DNA of 64,000 nucleotides, from the NCBI RefSeq assembly GCF_008831085.1, contig NZ_WBJY01000001.1, positions 310,001-374,000 on the forward strand, in the 5' to 3' direction. Below, piece by piece: positions 50,347 to 60,905 of this stretch. A program made the position numbers and the translations under genes. Numbering within the stretch: the first letter of the stretch is position 1; each line of letters opens with the position of its first letter. Source of the DNA: Pseudoclavibacter endophyticus. Its GTDB lineage: Bacteria; Actinomycetota; Actinomycetes; Actinomycetales; Microbacteriaceae. Below the pieces are notes generated by a model. The model saw nothing but the letters and a program-made list of their open reading frames with translations. It searched no databases and was not told where the DNA came from.

Positions 50347-52856
50347 CCGTGAAGACGGGCGGGAGCGGGCACGGCGAGGCGGGTCTCGCCGCCGGCGATG
50401 TCATCACGCTCGACCTCGAGGGCATGACGTGCGCGAGCTGCGCCAACCGCATCGAGAAGAAGCTGAACAGGACCGACGGCGTCGAGGCGAGCGTGAACTT
50501 CGCCGTCGAGCGCGCCAAGGTGCGCGTGGTCGACCCGGCGCGCGCGAGCGAGTCGGCCGGGGACGCCGGCGGTCTCGTGGCGAAGCTCATCGCCGACGTC
50601 GATGCCATCGGCTACGGAGCGCGTGAGCGACTCGACCGGCAGGCTCGGTCGGCGTCGGCCGCGCCAGAGTCGACCGAGGTGACCGGAGACATCGCCGGGC
50701 ACGGCAGCGGCGATGGGCACGACGGCGGCGGCGGGCACGCCGGGCACGGCGCGGCAGCGCATGACCACGCGGGCATGCACGAGCAGCCCGGAACGCACGA
50801 TCACGCCGGCATGCACGACCACGGCGACGACACCCCGGACGCGGTCAAGAAGCTGCTGCGCCGCTTCGCGGCGAGCGCTGTGCTCACGGTGCCGATCATC
50901 GTGCTCGCGATGATCCCGCCGCTCCAGTTCCCCGGCTGGCAGTGGGTGTCCCTCGTGCTCGCCCTTCCCGTCGTGACCTGGGGTGCGTGGCCGTTCCATC
51001 GCGCAACGCTCAAGAACGCGCGCCACTTCGCCGCGTCGATGGACACGCTCGTTTCGATCGGCATCACCGCGGCCACCCTCTGGTCGCTGTACGCGCTCAT
51101 CTTCGGCGGCGCGGGGATGATCGGCATGCATCACGGGTTCGAGTGGACCCTCGAGCCCGGCACCGGAGCGAACAACATCTACTTCGAGGTCGCCGCCGGC
51201 GTCACGATGTTCCTGCTGCTCGGCCGATACATCGAGGGTCGAGCGAAGCGCGAGGCGGGGGCGGCCCTTCGCACCCTTATGGAGCTCGGCGCGCCGGACG
51301 CCGAAGTATTGCGCGACGACGGCTCGACCGAGCGGCGCCCCGTCGGCGAGCTGCGCGTCGGCGACCGCTTCCTGGTGCGGCCCGGCGAACGCATCGCGAC
51401 CGACGGCGACGTCGTCGAGGGCGCCAGCTCGGTCGACACCTCCATGCTGACCGGCGAGTCCGTTCCCGTCGATGTGAGTGCCGGCGACACCGTGACCGGG
51501 GCGACCGTCAATGCGTCTGGGCGACTCGTCGTGCGCGCGACCCGCGTCGGTGCCGAGACCCGCCTCGCCCAGATGGCGAGGATGGTCGAGGACGCCCAGT
51601 CGGGCAAGGCCGGGGTGCAGCGTCTCGCGGACCGCATCTCGGGCGTGTTCGTGCCGATCGTCCTCCTGCTCGCCGCGCTCACGTTCGCCGCATGGGCGAT
51701 CTTCGGGCCCGGGCTCGAGATGGCGTTCACGGCGGCCGTCGCCGTCCTCATCATCGCCTGCCCGTGCGCGCTCGGGCTCGCCACCCCGACCGCGATCCTC
51801 GCGGGCACGGGGCGCGGCGCCCAGCTCGGCGTGCTGATCCACGGACCGGAGGCCCTCGAGGCGACGCGCAAGATCGACACCGTCGTGCTCGACAAGACGG
51901 GGACGGTCACGACCGGCAAGATGTCGGTCAGCGGTTTCGAGCTCGTCGAGGGCTTCCGTGCGATCGACATCGCGCGTCACGCGGACGGCGATGCAACGGA
52001 TGCTCGGGTCGCGTCGCGCGACGGCGTGCTGCGCCTGCTCGGTGCGGCCGAGGGGGCGAGCGAGCATCCGATTGCGAAGGCGATCGCGGCCTACGCCGAG
52101 GCAGAAGTCGCCGAGGCCGGCGCCCCGGATATCGAGGGCTTCCGCAACGAGCCGGGCTTCGGGGTATCGGCGGTGGTCGACGGCGTGCGGGTGCGCGCGG
52201 GCCGTCTCGACGAGGCGGTCGGCCTCGGAGATGCTGCGGCAGCGCTCGTGGCTGACGGGGGCACGCCGGTCATGGTGTGGCTCGACGGGCGGGCGGCGGC
52301 GGTCGTGACCGTCGCCGACACGGTCAAGGCGACGAGCGCATCCGCGATTCGCCGATTCCGGGCGCAGGGCATCGAGCCCATCCTGCTCACGGGTGACCGC
52401 GAGCAGGTTGCGCGGCGGGTGGCCGATGAGGTCGGCATCGACACGGTGTTCTCCGGCGTCATGCCGGAGGACAAGGTCGCGACGGTCGATCGGCTGCGCG
52501 CCGAAAGGCGAACGGTCGCGATGGTCGGTGATGGCGTGAACGATGCGCCCGCGCTCGCCGCGGCCGACCTCGGCCTCGCGATGGGCGAGGGCACCGATGC
52601 GGCGATCGAGGCGAGCGACATCACGCTCATCGGCGGCGACCTGAACGGGGCCGTCGACGCGATCCGGCTCGCGAAATCGACCTACCGCACGATCATCGGC
52701 AATCTCTCCTGGGCGTTCGGCTACAACGTGGCCGCGATCCCGCTCGCCGCGCTCGGCATGCTCAACCCCATGCTGGCCGGTGCCGCGATGGCGTTCAGCT
52801 CCGTGTTCGTGGTGCTGAACTCGCTGCGGCTGCGAGGGTTCCGCGGCGGGCGCTAG
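50343..52856 (+). CDS. copA: Copper-exporting P1B-type ATPase CopA
   Basis: An 837-residue heavy-metal ATPase. The N-terminal HMA domain has MTCASC at 28-33. A His-rich linker (about 119-163, HDHAGMH repeats) is unusual and may add metal binding. Eight helices follow, with TGES at 370, the CPC transport motif at 473-475, DKTGT phosphorylation at 517, SEHPIAKA, and GDGVNDAP at 729. These mark Cu(I) export. ATG 50343 overlaps copZ. CsoR control is implied by the operator upstream of copZ. Confidence 0.93.
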   Translation: MTVKTGGSGHGEAGLAAGDVITLDLEGMTCASCANRIEKKLNRTDGVEASVNFAVERAKVRVVDPARASESAGDAGGLVAKLIADVDAIGYGARERLDRQARSASAAPESTEVTGDIAGHGSGDGHDGGGGHAGHGAAAHDHAGMHEQPGTHDHAGMHDHGDDTPDAVKKLLRRFAASAVLTVPIIVLAMIPPLQFPGWQWVSLVLALPVVTWGAWPFHRATLKNARHFAASMDTLVSIGITAATLWSLYALIFGGAGMIGMHHGFEWTLEPGTGANNIYFEVAAGVTMFLLLGRYIEGRAKREAGAALRTLMELGAPDAEVLRDDGSTERRPVGELRVGDRFLVRPGERIATDGDVVEGASSVDTSMLTGESVPVDVSAGDTVTGATVNASGRLVVRATRVGAETRLAQMARMVEDAQSGKAGVQRLADRISGVFVPIVLLLAALTFAAWAIFGPGLEMAFTAAVAVLIIACPCALGLATPTAILAGTGRGAQLGVLIHGPEALEATRKIDTVVLDKTGTVTTGKMSVSGFELVEGFRAIDIARHADGDATDARVASRDGVLRLLGAAEGASEHPIAKAIAAYAEAEVAEAGAPDIEGFRNEPGFGVSAVVDGVRVRAGRLDEAVGLGDAAAALVADGGTPVMVWLDGRAAAVVTVADTVKATSASAIRRFRAQGIEPILLTGDREQVARRVADEVGIDTVFSGVMPEDKVATVDRLRAERRTVAMVGDGVNDAPALAAADLGLAMGEGTDAAIEASDITLIGGDLNGAVDAIRLAKSTYRTIIGNLSWAFGYNVAAIPLAALGMLNPMLAGAAMAFSSVFVVLNSLRLRGFRGGR

Positions 52857-52997
52857 TCGCCGCGTCGCCGTCGCCTCGCCGTCTGGAGGGATCGAAATGA
52901 CCGGCGGCGCTTGAGGAGGGGCGGTGCCGGGCATTCGGGCCCCTCGGAGCGCGCGCCGGGCTGAGTATTCCGCAGCGGGGCCACGCCTGCCCAGATA

Positions 52998-53022
52998 ATT
53001 GACAGTGATTCTCACTATCGAT
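52998..53022. promoter_or_regulatory. Zur/Fur-like dyad upstream of aztD
   Basis: AGTGA-TTC-TCACT (53004-53016) sits in the longer TTGACAGTGATTCTCACTATC segment about 90 bases before the aztD start. The shape (TGA.A.TGATT.TCA) is like actinobacterial Zur boxes, which fits a zinc-related gene downstream. AT content is locally high. Confidence 0.6.
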
Positions 53023-53109
53023 ACCGTTGCTCGGCGGCGCGTCCGATCCGGGGCGCCGCCGTTCAACCGATCACGAGCTGGAAAGGTGGCCCCCCGAAGG
53101 GGCACTCCT

Positions 53110-54423
53110 ATGACGACGCTTTCTTCCTTCACGCGCCGCGCGCGCGGTGGTGTCGCGGTCGCGGCGCTCGCCGCGCTCGCCCTCACCGGGTGCGCCACCG
53201 GCGACGCCCCCGCGGCCGATGACCATGACGACCACGACCACGATCACGACGATCACGATCAGGGCAGCAGCGAGATCAGCGAGACGGGCGGCCCCCAGCC
53301 GCGCATCGCCATCACCTACGACGGTGGCATCGTGGTGCTCGACGCGGGCTCGCTCGAGACCGTGGGCGACGTGGAACTCGACGGCTTCAACCGCCTGAAC
53401 CCGGCGGGTGACGGCCGGCACATCCTCGTGTCGACGACCGGTGGCTGGGCCGCCCTCGACGCCGGCACCTGGACCGAGCCGCACGGTGACCACACGCACT
53501 CCTACGTGACCGACCCGGTCCTCAGCGACGTGCTCGTGCCCGCGGACGCTCCGGGTCACGTCGTCTCCCACGACGGCCTCACGGCGCTGTTCGACGACGG
53601 CACCGGCGAGGTCACGATCCTGCCCGTGACGGGCTGGGCGGACGCGGTCGAAGCAGGCTCGGTCGCTCCCGAGTCGACCTACACCACCCCCGAGGCGCAT
53701 CACGGTGTCGCCGTCGCCCTCGAGGACGGCTCACTCTTCGTGACCACCGGCAACGAGGACGAGCGCAACGGTGCTCAGCTGCTCGACGCCGAGGGCAACG
53801 TCGTCGCCGAAAGCGACCAGTGCCCGAACGTCCACGGCGAGGCCGCCCTCGAAGACGGAACGATCGTCGTCGGCTGCGAAGACGGCATGCTGATGCTGCA
53901 CGGCGACCACTTCCACAAGGTGGATTCGCCCGACGAGTTCGGCCGCATCGGCAACGCCTTCCCCGCCGCGGGCTCGAGTGTCGTGCTGGCCGACTACAAG
54001 AGCGACCCCGACCAGGGCCTCGGCCTCCAGCAGGTCGCCCTCGTCGACGCCGAGTCCGAGACGATGCAGCTCGTCGACATCGGTGCCGACTACACGTGGC
54101 AGGGCATGGCCCGCGGCGTCAACGGCGAAGCCCTCGTGCTCGGCGCCGACGGCGCGCTTCGCGTGATCGATCCGACGACGGCCGAGGTGACGAGCGAGAT
54201 CCAGGTCACGGACGCGTGGACGGTCCCGGAGGAGTGGCAGACGTCGCACCCCGCCATCCAGGAAGACCGCGGCTTCCTCTACGTCACCGACCCGGCGACG
54301 AACCAGGTGCACAAGGTCGACTACACGAGCGGCGAGGTCGTCGAATCGGCCGAACTCCCCGGTGCGCCGGGCGAGATCCGCATCGCGACCGCCTCGGTGC
54401 CAGAGGGCGCCGAGGGCGAGTAG
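53110..54423 (+). CDS. aztD: Zinc metallochaperone AztD-like lipoprotein
   Basis: A 437-residue exported protein. Lipobox LTGC (Cys about 24) is followed by a striking His/Asp run (DHDDHDHDHDDHDQ, about residues 36-52) and a beta-propeller of repeats such as IAITYDGGIVVLDAG, GDGRHILVSTTGGW, GVAVALEDGSLFVTTG and CPNVHGEAALEDG. This is the layout of AztD, which hands Zn(II) to the AztC binding protein. GAAGGGG precedes ATG 53110. No aztABC genes are adjacent, so it serves a distant transporter or acts alone. The Zur-like dyad upstream predicts induction at low zinc. Confidence 0.85.
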   Translation: MTTLSSFTRRARGGVAVAALAALALTGCATGDAPAADDHDDHDHDHDDHDQGSSEISETGGPQPRIAITYDGGIVVLDAGSLETVGDVELDGFNRLNPAGDGRHILVSTTGGWAALDAGTWTEPHGDHTHSYVTDPVLSDVLVPADAPGHVVSHDGLTALFDDGTGEVTILPVTGWADAVEAGSVAPESTYTTPEAHHGVAVALEDGSLFVTTGNEDERNGAQLLDAEGNVVAESDQCPNVHGEAALEDGTIVVGCEDGMLMLHGDHFHKVDSPDEFGRIGNAFPAAGSSVVLADYKSDPDQGLGLQQVALVDAESETMQLVDIGADYTWQGMARGVNGEALVLGADGALRVIDPTTAEVTSEIQVTDAWTVPEEWQTSHPAIQEDRGFLYVTDPATNQVHKVDYTSGEVVESAELPGAPGEIRIATASVPEGAEGE

Positions 54424-54432
54424 CCGCGCGGC

Positions 54433-54481
54433 GCGCACGGGGCCGCGTGCCAGCAGAGGATGCTGGTGCGCGGCCGTGCGC
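54433..54481. terminator. Bidirectional terminator, aztD/MurE-like
   Basis: A long stem: GCGCACGG (54433-54440) pairs with CCGTGCGC (54474-54481), extended inward by GGCCGCG and GCCAGCA with their complements. It lies between two convergent genes and touches the MurE-like stop codon. Confidence 0.8.
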
Positions 54482-56091
54482 TACGCCGAAGTGAGCCAGC
54501 CCTCCGCGCGCAGGGCGTCGCGCACGGCATCCATCGCCGAGAACGGCACCAGCTTGCCGCCCACCTCGACGTCGCGGCGATGCCCGTGGCCGCCCACGAA
54601 GACGATGTCACCGGCGCGCGCGAGCGAAATCGCCTTGCGGATACCCTCCGCGGGCGCCGCGACCTCGTAGACCTCGCGCTCGGGGAACTCCCGCCGGATG
54701 GTGTCGACCAGGGTGCGGCGAATCTCGGTCGGATCCTCGGTGCGCGGGTTGTAGTCGGTCACCACGACGACATCGGTGACCTCGCTCGCTGCTCGGGCCA
54801 TGGCGGGGCGTTTCGTACGGTCGCGGTCGCCGTCGGCGCCGAAGACCATGAAGAGCCTGCCGTCCGTGAACTCGCGGAGCGACTGCAGCACGGTTCGGAA
54901 CGACGCTTCTGTGTGCCCGTAGTCGACGTAGACGCGAACGGGCGCGTCGCCGGAGGCGAGCTCGATGCGGCCGGGGACCGACGGGTGCACGCCGCCGCGC
55001 TCCCCGAGTGCCGCCCGCAGATCGTCGGCGGTGATGCCGAGTCGCGAGTCGAGCACGGCCGCGATCGCGAGCGCCGCGTCGAGCGCCGTGAACCACCCGG
55101 GCATCCCGACCGTGGTGTCGACGACATCGCCACTGCGGTGTCGCATGCGGAACTCGGTGTGCGCCAGGGTCGTGTCGTTCACCTCGACCGTCCAGTCGGC
55201 CCCGGCCTCGGCGTCCATCGCCACGGTCGTGACGGGAACCTGTGCCTCGCGCGCAGCGCGCTTCCCCCATTCGTCATCGATGACGATGACTGCTCGGCGC
55301 GTGTGCTCGGGCGTGAAGAGCGCCATCTTGGCCGCGAAATAGCGCTCCATGGTGCCGTACTCGTCAAGATGGTCCTGCGAGAAGTTCGTGAAGATCGACA
55401 CGTCGAAGGGCAGACCGTCGATGCGTCCGCCGTCGATGCCGTGCGACGAGACCTCGATGGCCGCGGCGGCGACGTGGTCTTCGTGCATGCGGGCCGCAAG
55501 CCCGTGCAGCACGTCCGCCTCGGGGGTGGTGAGCCGGCCCGAGTCGCTCGTGTCGATGTGCTTGTTGCCCACGATGCGCTCGACGGTGCCCGCGAGGCCG
55601 GCGCGCAGCCCCAGTGCCTTGATGACGTCGCGCACCATGTAGGTCGTGGTGGTCTTGCCGTTGGTGCCCGTCACGGCGAACAGTACGGTGTCGATCGCTC
55701 GGGTTGAGTGCACGATGCCGGATGCGTCGGCCAGCGCGGAGCGCGGATGCTCGACCACCAGCACGGGAACGCCCGCGTCGCGTGCGTGCTCGGCGCCGGC
55801 CGCGTCGGTGATGATCGCGACGGCGCCGGCCTCGACGGCCTCGCGGGCGAAGCTCGCGCCGTGCGTGCGCGCACCGGGGATGGCGACGAAGACGTCGCCG
55901 GGCAGCACCCGGTCGGTGCCGCCTGCGACCCCCGTGACGGCGACCCGCGGCGACGAGTCTGCGGTCTCCGTGTCGCGAGCGGGTGAAACGGGTTCGGTCG
56001 CGGGAGAATCGAGCCGAGCGCCGAGGCGGTCGGCGAGTTCGCGGAGGCTGATCGGGGCGGAACGGCGTGGGCGTGTGATCTCGGTGTCCAT
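54481..56091 (-). CDS. MurE-like Mur ligase (UDP-MurNAc-tripeptide synthetase family)
   Basis: A 536-residue Mur ligase. The N-terminal domain has GDVFVAIPGARTHGASF, the ATP loop is VTGTNGKTTTTY, and TTPEADVLH, EVSSHGIDGGR and FTNFSQDHLDEYGTMERYFAAK are MurE hallmarks. In the C-terminal domain the usual DNPR amino-acid-selecting motif reads YNPRTEDP and the GKGHE region reads GGHGHRRD, so two key sites deviate. It may add a non-DAP diamino acid or be a second, specialised MurE. No dcw cell-wall cluster surrounds it. ATG 56091 begins MDTEITRPRR; the frame runs open to 56154. Confidence 0.82.
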   Translation of the reverse strand: MDTEITRPRRSAPISLRELADRLGARLDSPATEPVSPARDTETADSSPRVAVTGVAGGTDRVLPGDVFVAIPGARTHGASFAREAVEAGAVAIITDAAGAEHARDAGVPVLVVEHPRSALADASGIVHSTRAIDTVLFAVTGTNGKTTTTYMVRDVIKALGLRAGLAGTVERIVGNKHIDTSDSGRLTTPEADVLHGLAARMHEDHVAAAAIEVSSHGIDGGRIDGLPFDVSIFTNFSQDHLDEYGTMERYFAAKMALFTPEHTRRAVIVIDDEWGKRAAREAQVPVTTVAMDAEAGADWTVEVNDTTLAHTEFRMRHRSGDVVDTTVGMPGWFTALDAALAIAAVLDSRLGITADDLRAALGERGGVHPSVPGRIELASGDAPVRVYVDYGHTEASFRTVLQSLREFTDGRLFMVFGADGDRDRTKRPAMARAASEVTDVVVVTDYNPRTEDPTEIRRTLVDTIRREFPEREVYEVAAPAEGIRKAISLARAGDIVFVGGHGHRRDVEVGGKLVPFSAMDAVRDALRAEGWLTSA

Positions 56092-56343
56092 GACTCGCTG
56101 GCTCCCTCTCGATCCTCCGACAGGCGCGCCCGAAATTCGGGGCTTGGCGAACATAGCAATGTGCGATATGCACGGCGTGCAGGACTCATAGAATCCCAGA
56201 TCAAAGGGATGTTCGGGCGTACATTTCAGTGACGCCCCAGGTTTCGCCAGTCAGGTATCTGCTGGGGCGCGGAGAAGGCGGATGCGCGCGCCGCCCGCGG
56301 GCGCCGCACGTACGACACCGGCGCGTCACCGCGCGTCCCTAGT

Positions 56344-57924
56344 ATGCGGCGCATGAGCTCGACAGCCTCCGGAACGTCCGGCACCAGCACCAGCGACCGT
56401 GGACTGCTCACGACCGTCGACGGATCCGCGACGCTGACCCGGAAGGAGCTCCGCCGCCGCACGCGGGCCTGGGTCATGTGGGATATCGGCAATTCGGCAT
56501 GGCAGGCCATCGTCGTGACCTTCGTCTTCGCCACGTATTTGGCGAGCGACCTCTTCATCGACCCCGACCTGGTCGAGCTCGGACGGGCCGACCCGCAGAA
56601 CCCGCTGTATCTCGCGGGGCAGGCGAACACGACGATGCTCATCGCCAATCTGGATGCGATCGCCGCCGTGATCGTCGCGATCATCTCGCCCGCGCTCGGG
56701 GCGCGGAGCGACGGTTCGGGCACGCGGAAGCGGTGGCTGCTCGTCTTCACCGTGCTCACGATCGCGACGATGCTCACGATGTACTTCGTCCTCCCCGATC
56801 AGTCGTTCCTCCTGTTCGGGGCCGCGCTCCTCGCCGTCGGCGTCGTCTTCTCCGAGTTCTCGGGCGTGAGCTACGACGCCATGCTCGCGCAGGTCTCGAC
56901 GAAGAAGACGGTCGGTCGCACCTCGGGCATCGGGTGGGGCTCTGGCTACCTCGCGAGCATCGTGCTGCTGGTCCTCCTGCTCCTGCTCTTCATCCAGGAC
57001 TTCGGCGTCGAGGGCGCCGCGGGCATGCTGAACGTGCCGACCGGGGCGGAGGGCGACGGTCTCAACATCCGCCTCGCCATCCTCGTCGCCGCGATCTGGC
57101 TGGCGCTGTTCAGCATCCCGATCTTCCTCCGTGTTCCCGAGACGGCGAAGAAGCCGGCGCGAGCCGCTATCCCGTGGTGGAAGACCTACGCGGTGCTGTG
57201 GCGCACCATCGCGCGGATCGGGCGTACCGAACCGAAGCTGCTGCTGTTCCTGCTCTCGAGCGCGATCTTCCGCGATGGCCTCGCGGCGGTCTTCGGGTTC
57301 GGCGCGATCATGGCCGCGCAGGTCTACGGGTTCTCGTCGAGCGAGGTCATCTACTTCGCGGTCGCGGCGAACCTCGTCGCGGGGCTCGGCACCGTCGCGG
57401 CCGGATGGTTCGACGACCGGTTCAGCCCCAAGGTCGTCGTGATCGTCTCGCTCGTCTCGCTCGTGGCCGTCGCGTCGCTGCTCTTCTTCTTGCCCACCGC
57501 CCAGGTCGTGTTCTGGACGTTCGGTCTCTTCCTCTGCCTGTTCGTCGGCCCGGTGCAGTCGGCCAGCAGGTCGTACCTCATGCGGTCAACGCCCGTCGGG
57601 CACGAGGGTGAGCTGTTCGGCCTCTACCGCCTCACGGGGCGCGCCGCGAGCTTCCTCACCCCCGCGCTGATCGGGGTGCTGCTCGCCGCGACCGGCGACC
57701 CCAAGGTGACGATCGTGGCGATCGGGATCGTGCTCCTTGTCGGCCTGCTCGTCTTCCTCCCGGTCCGTTCGCATCCGACGCAGGTCGTCATCGAGGGCGA
57801 GCGGGTGGCCGTCGCGCAGATCACCCTCGATGGGGAGAGCTCGGCGTCTCGCGCCGAGGGGCTCGGCGCCGACGAGACCGGCGCGACCGGCCCGGATGCG
57901 GGTGGCCCGACGCGGCAGTCGTAA
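56344..57924 (+). CDS. MFS transporter, UMF1/Atg22-like
   Basis: A 526-residue 12-helix permease. VMWDIGNSAWQAIVVTFVFATYL in the first helix, ISPALGARSDGSGTRKRW and SYDAMLAQVSTKKTVGRTSGIGWGSGYLASI mark the UMF1/Atg22-like vacuole-effluxer family. These proteins are thought to move amino acids or similar solutes; bacterial substrates are unknown. N- and C-termini are polar and Ser/Gly/Ala-rich. ATG 56344 or 56353 could be the start; no strong ribosome site helps. It is divergent from the MurE-like gene. Confidence 0.82.
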   Translation: MRRMSSTASGTSGTSTSDRGLLTTVDGSATLTRKELRRRTRAWVMWDIGNSAWQAIVVTFVFATYLASDLFIDPDLVELGRADPQNPLYLAGQANTTMLIANLDAIAAVIVAIISPALGARSDGSGTRKRWLLVFTVLTIATMLTMYFVLPDQSFLLFGAALLAVGVVFSEFSGVSYDAMLAQVSTKKTVGRTSGIGWGSGYLASIVLLVLLLLLFIQDFGVEGAAGMLNVPTGAEGDGLNIRLAILVAAIWLALFSIPIFLRVPETAKKPARAAIPWWKTYAVLWRTIARIGRTEPKLLLFLLSSAIFRDGLAAVFGFGAIMAAQVYGFSSSEVIYFAVAANLVAGLGTVAAGWFDDRFSPKVVVIVSLVSLVAVASLLFFLPTAQVVFWTFGLFLCLFVGPVQSASRSYLMRSTPVGHEGELFGLYRLTGRAASFLTPALIGVLLAATGDPKVTIVAIGIVLLVGLLVFLPVRSHPTQVVIEGERVAVAQITLDGESSASRAEGLGADETGATGPDAGGPTRQS

Positions 57925-57939
57925 GCGGCGTCCACAGAA

Positions 57940-57960
57940 GTTGAGCCACTTACACTCAAC
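57940..57960. promoter_or_regulatory. HAIR box 1 (HspR operator) upstream of dnaK
   Basis: TTGAG-N9-CTCAA (57941-57945 and 57955-57959) fits the HAIR consensus CTTGAGT-N7-ACTCAAG in both arms and spacing. It lies 140 bases before dnaK, whose operon ends with hspR. Confidence 0.85.
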
Positions 57961-58003
57961 TCACAGCGCGCAAACTTGCGTCTGCGTGGCGCAATGTGAT
58001 GAA

Positions 58004-58024
58004 GTTGCGTCATCGCGGCTCAAG
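58004..58024. promoter_or_regulatory. HAIR box 2 (imperfect) upstream of dnaK
   Basis: TTGCG-N9-CTCAA (58005-58009 and 58019-58023) has one mismatch to the HAIR half-site and the correct spacing. With box 1 it makes a tandem HspR control region. Confidence 0.65.
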
Positions 58025-58099
58025 TCTTGATGCCGCGCAGCACGGCGAGCGTCTCACCGCGAACCGTCACCACGCACGCCACTACTGAAGGAGTCACAC

Positions 58100-59974
58100 A
58101 TGTCACGAGCTGTCGGAATCGACCTCGGAACCACGAACTCGGTCGTTGCGGTGCTCGAGGGCGGGGAGCCCAAGGTCATCGCCAACGCCGAGGGTCTCCG
58201 TACGACCCCGTCGGTCGTCGCATTCACGAAGGACGGCGACGTGCTCGTCGGCGAGACCGCGAAGCGCCAGGCCGTCACGAACGTCGATCGCACGATCTCG
58301 TCGGTGAAGCGCCACATGGGGACCGACTGGTCCACGAAGATCGAGGACAAGACCTACACGCCCCAGGAGATCTCGGCCCGCATTCTCGGCAAGCTCAAGC
58401 GTGACGCCGAAGAGTACCTCGGCGACAAGGTCACCGACGCTGTGATCACGGTCCCCGCCTACTTCAACGACGCCGAGCGTCAGGCCACCAAGGAAGCGGG
58501 CGAGATCGCCGGCCTGAACGTGCTCCGCATCATCAACGAGCCCACGGCGGCGGCGCTCGCCTACGGCCTCGACAAGGGCAAGGAAGACGAGTTGATCCTC
58601 GTCTTCGACCTCGGTGGCGGCACGTTCGACGTGTCACTCCTCGAGGTGGGCAAGGACGACGAGTTCTCGACCATTCAGGTGCGCTCGACAGCGGGCGACA
58701 ACCGACTCGGCGGTGATGACTGGGACCAGCGCATCGTCAACTTCCTGATCGAGGAGTTCAAGAAGCAGTCGGGCGTCGATGTGTCGAGCGACAAGATCGC
58801 CCTGCAGCGCCTCAAGGAGGCGGCCGAGCAGGCGAAGAAGGAGCTCTCGAGCTCCATGAACGCGACAATCCAGCTGCCCTACCTCTCGCTCACCGAGAGC
58901 GGGCCGGCCAACCTTGACACGTCGCTCTCGCGCGCGAAGTTCGAAGACCTCACCAAGGACCTCCTCGAGCGCACGCGTAAGCCGTTCGAAGACGTCATCC
59001 GCGAGGCCGGCGTCAACGTCGCCCAGATCGCGCACGTCGTGCTCGTCGGTGGTTCGACTCGCATGCCGGCCGTCTCAGAGCTCGTGAAGCGGCTCACTGG
59101 CGGTCAGGAGCCCAACAAGACCGTCAACCCGGACGAGGTCGTCGCCGTCGGCGCCGCGCTGCAGGCCGGCGTGCTTCGCGGCGACCGCAAGGACGTGCTG
59201 CTCATCGACGTCACGCCCCTCTCGCTCGGCATCGAGACCAAGGGCGGCATCATGACGAAGCTCATCGAGCGCAACACCGCCATTCCGACGAAGCGCTCGG
59301 AGGTCTTCACGACCGCGGACGACAACCAGCCCTCCGTGCAGATCCAGGTGTTCCAGGGTGAGCGCGAGTTCACCCGCGACAACAAGAACCTCGGCACCTT
59401 CGAGCTGATGGGCATCGCGCCAGCGCCCCGCGGCGTGCCGCAGATCGAGGTCACCTTCGACATCGACGCGAACGGCATCGTGAACGTCACGGCGAAGGAC
59501 AAGGGCACCGGTGCCGAGAAGAACATCCGTCTCGAGGGCGGCTCGGCCCTGCCCAAGGAGGACATCGAGCGCATGGTTCGCGAGGCTGAGGAGCACGCGG
59601 CCGAGGACAAGAAGCGCCGCGAGGCCGCCGAGACCCGCAACGTCGCCGAGACGACGGCGTACCAGGTCGAGAAGGTCATCTCGGAGAACGACGAGAAGCT
59701 GCCCGCCGACGTGAAGAACGAGGTGCAGGCCGACGTCGACGCCCTCAAGACGGCCCTCGCGGGTGACGACGACGAGGCCGTGAAGTCGGCCCTCGACAAG
59801 CTCAATGTGAGCCAGTCGAAGCTGGGCCAGGCGATCTACGAGCAGGAGCAGGCGGCCCAGGCGCCGACGGGCGATGCGCCGTCAGACGCCGGGACGACCG
59901 AAGCGGCGGGCGACGACGACATCGTCGACGCCGAGGTCGTCGATGACGAGGACGACAACAAGGACGCGCGATAG
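58100..59974 (+). CDS. dnaK: Chaperone DnaK (Hsp70)
   Basis: A 624-residue Hsp70. [11 protein letters not shown] starts the ATPase domain, with [37 protein letters not shown] and [10 protein letters not shown]. The substrate domain begins after [15 protein letters not shown]. The acidic tail ends in a Glu/Asp/Val repeat. It folds and protects proteins under stress. ATG 58100 is preceded by GAAGGAG. First gene of dnaK-grpE-dnaJ-hspR, under the two HAIR boxes. Confidence 0.98.
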   Translation: MSRAVGIDLGTTNSVVAVLEGGEPKVIANAEGLRTTPSVVAFTKDGDVLVGETAKRQAVTNVDRTISSVKRHMGTDWSTKIEDKTYTPQEISARILGKLKRDAEEYLGDKVTDAVITVPAYFNDAERQATKEAGEIAGLNVLRIINEPTAAALAYGLDKGKEDELILVFDLGGGTFDVSLLEVGKDDEFSTIQVRSTAGDNRLGGDDWDQRIVNFLIEEFKKQSGVDVSSDKIALQRLKEAAEQAKKELSSSMNATIQLPYLSLTESGPANLDTSLSRAKFEDLTKDLLERTRKPFEDVIREAGVNVAQIAHVVLVGGSTRMPAVSELVKRLTGGQEPNKTVNPDEVVAVGAALQAGVLRGDRKDVLLIDVTPLSLGIETKGGIMTKLIERNTAIPTKRSEVFTTADDNQPSVQIQVFQGEREFTRDNKNLGTFELMGIAPAPRGVPQIEVTFDIDANGIVNVTAKDKGTGAEKNIRLEGGSALPKEDIERMVREAEEHAAEDKKRREAAETRNVAETTAYQVEKVISENDEKLPADVKNEVQADVDALKTALAGDDDEAVKSALDKLNVSQSKLGQAIYEQEQAAQAPTGDAPSDAGTTEAAGDDDIVDAEVVDDEDDNKDAR

Positions 59975-59976
59975 CC

Positions 59977-60795
59977 GTGAGTGACGAGAACCGTAACGAG
60001 CGACGCGACCACGACACGGGTGGCGAGCGCAGTGAGCCGATCGTGAACGACAAGCGGCGGATCGACCCGGAGACGGGCCAGGTGCGCGGCGGGCCCGCGG
60101 CCGAGCAGCCGCAGCCTGCCCCCGCCGGTGAAGCGGGCGCCGAGTCCGGTGCGCCGGATGCTTCGGGCGAGGCTCCGGATACCGGTGCAGACGCCGCGGC
60201 GGCCGCGGAGTCGGCGGCTGGCTCGGAAGACGCGGCAGATGCGGACTCGCAGGTGATCGACGACGAGCTGGAACGGCTCATCGCCGACGCGCGCGCCGTG
60301 GAGGAGGCCGGGACGGCGAGCGCCGTCGACGACGAGTCGCGGGGCGAGCCCGACACGGGGCAATCCGCCGACGCGGCTCGCGCCGACGCGACCCTCGCCG
60401 ACCTGCAGCGGGTGACGGCCGAGTACGCCAACTACCGCCGCCGCACGGAGCAGGAGAAGATCGCGGCCCGTGAGGCGACGACGGGCGAGGTGCTGCGAGC
60501 GCTGCTGCCCGTCCTCGACGACCTCGACCGGGCGGAACAGCACGGCGACCTTCCCGAGGAGGGCGCCGTCGCCGTCATCGCGAGCAAACTGCGGGCGTCG
60601 GTCGAGAAGCTCGGCCTCGTCGCGTACGGCGACAAGGGCGAGCGGTTCGACCCGACCGTCCACGAGGCGATCGCCCAACTGCCGAGTCCCGAGGCTGAGG
60701 CGGACACCATCGCCGATGTGGTGGAGCGCGGCTATCGCGTCGGCGACCGCATCGTCCGTGTCGCGAAGGTCGCGGTGTTCGTCGCCGCGAGCTGA
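59977..60795 (+). CDS. grpE: Nucleotide exchange factor GrpE
   Basis: A 272-residue GrpE, longer than usual. About 125 residues of acidic, Ala/Glu/Asp/Gly-rich disordered sequence precede the family core. The core reads TLADLQRVTAEYANYRRRTEQEK (long helix), then VLRALLPVLDDLDRAEQH and FDPTVHEAIAQLPS, and closes with VVERGYRVGDRIVRVAKVAV. It speeds ADP release from DnaK. GTG 59977 lies two bases after the dnaK stop. Confidence 0.95.
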   Translation: MSDENRNERRDHDTGGERSEPIVNDKRRIDPETGQVRGGPAAEQPQPAPAGEAGAESGAPDASGEAPDTGADAAAAAESAAGSEDAADADSQVIDDELERLIADARAVEEAGTASAVDDESRGEPDTGQSADAARADATLADLQRVTAEYANYRRRTEQEKIAAREATTGEVLRALLPVLDDLDRAEQHGDLPEEGAVAVIASKLRASVEKLGLVAYGDKGERFDPTVHEAIAQLPSPEAEADTIADVVERGYRVGDRIVRVAKVAVFVAAS

Positions 60796-60905
60796 GCCAC
60801 GGCGGTCGCGTCTCCGCGGCCGCCGGGTGAACGAGCGGCCAGGCTCGGGAACCCTGCGAGACCGCGCGGGGGCGCGAGCGCACCTCGAGCATCCGGAGCA
60901 TCGGC

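Noticed and set aside
56233..56269. CGCCCCAG/CTGGGGCG stem between divergent genes
   Set aside because: An 8-bp stem with a 21-base loop in a region where both genes point outward cannot be a terminator of either; too weak to name.
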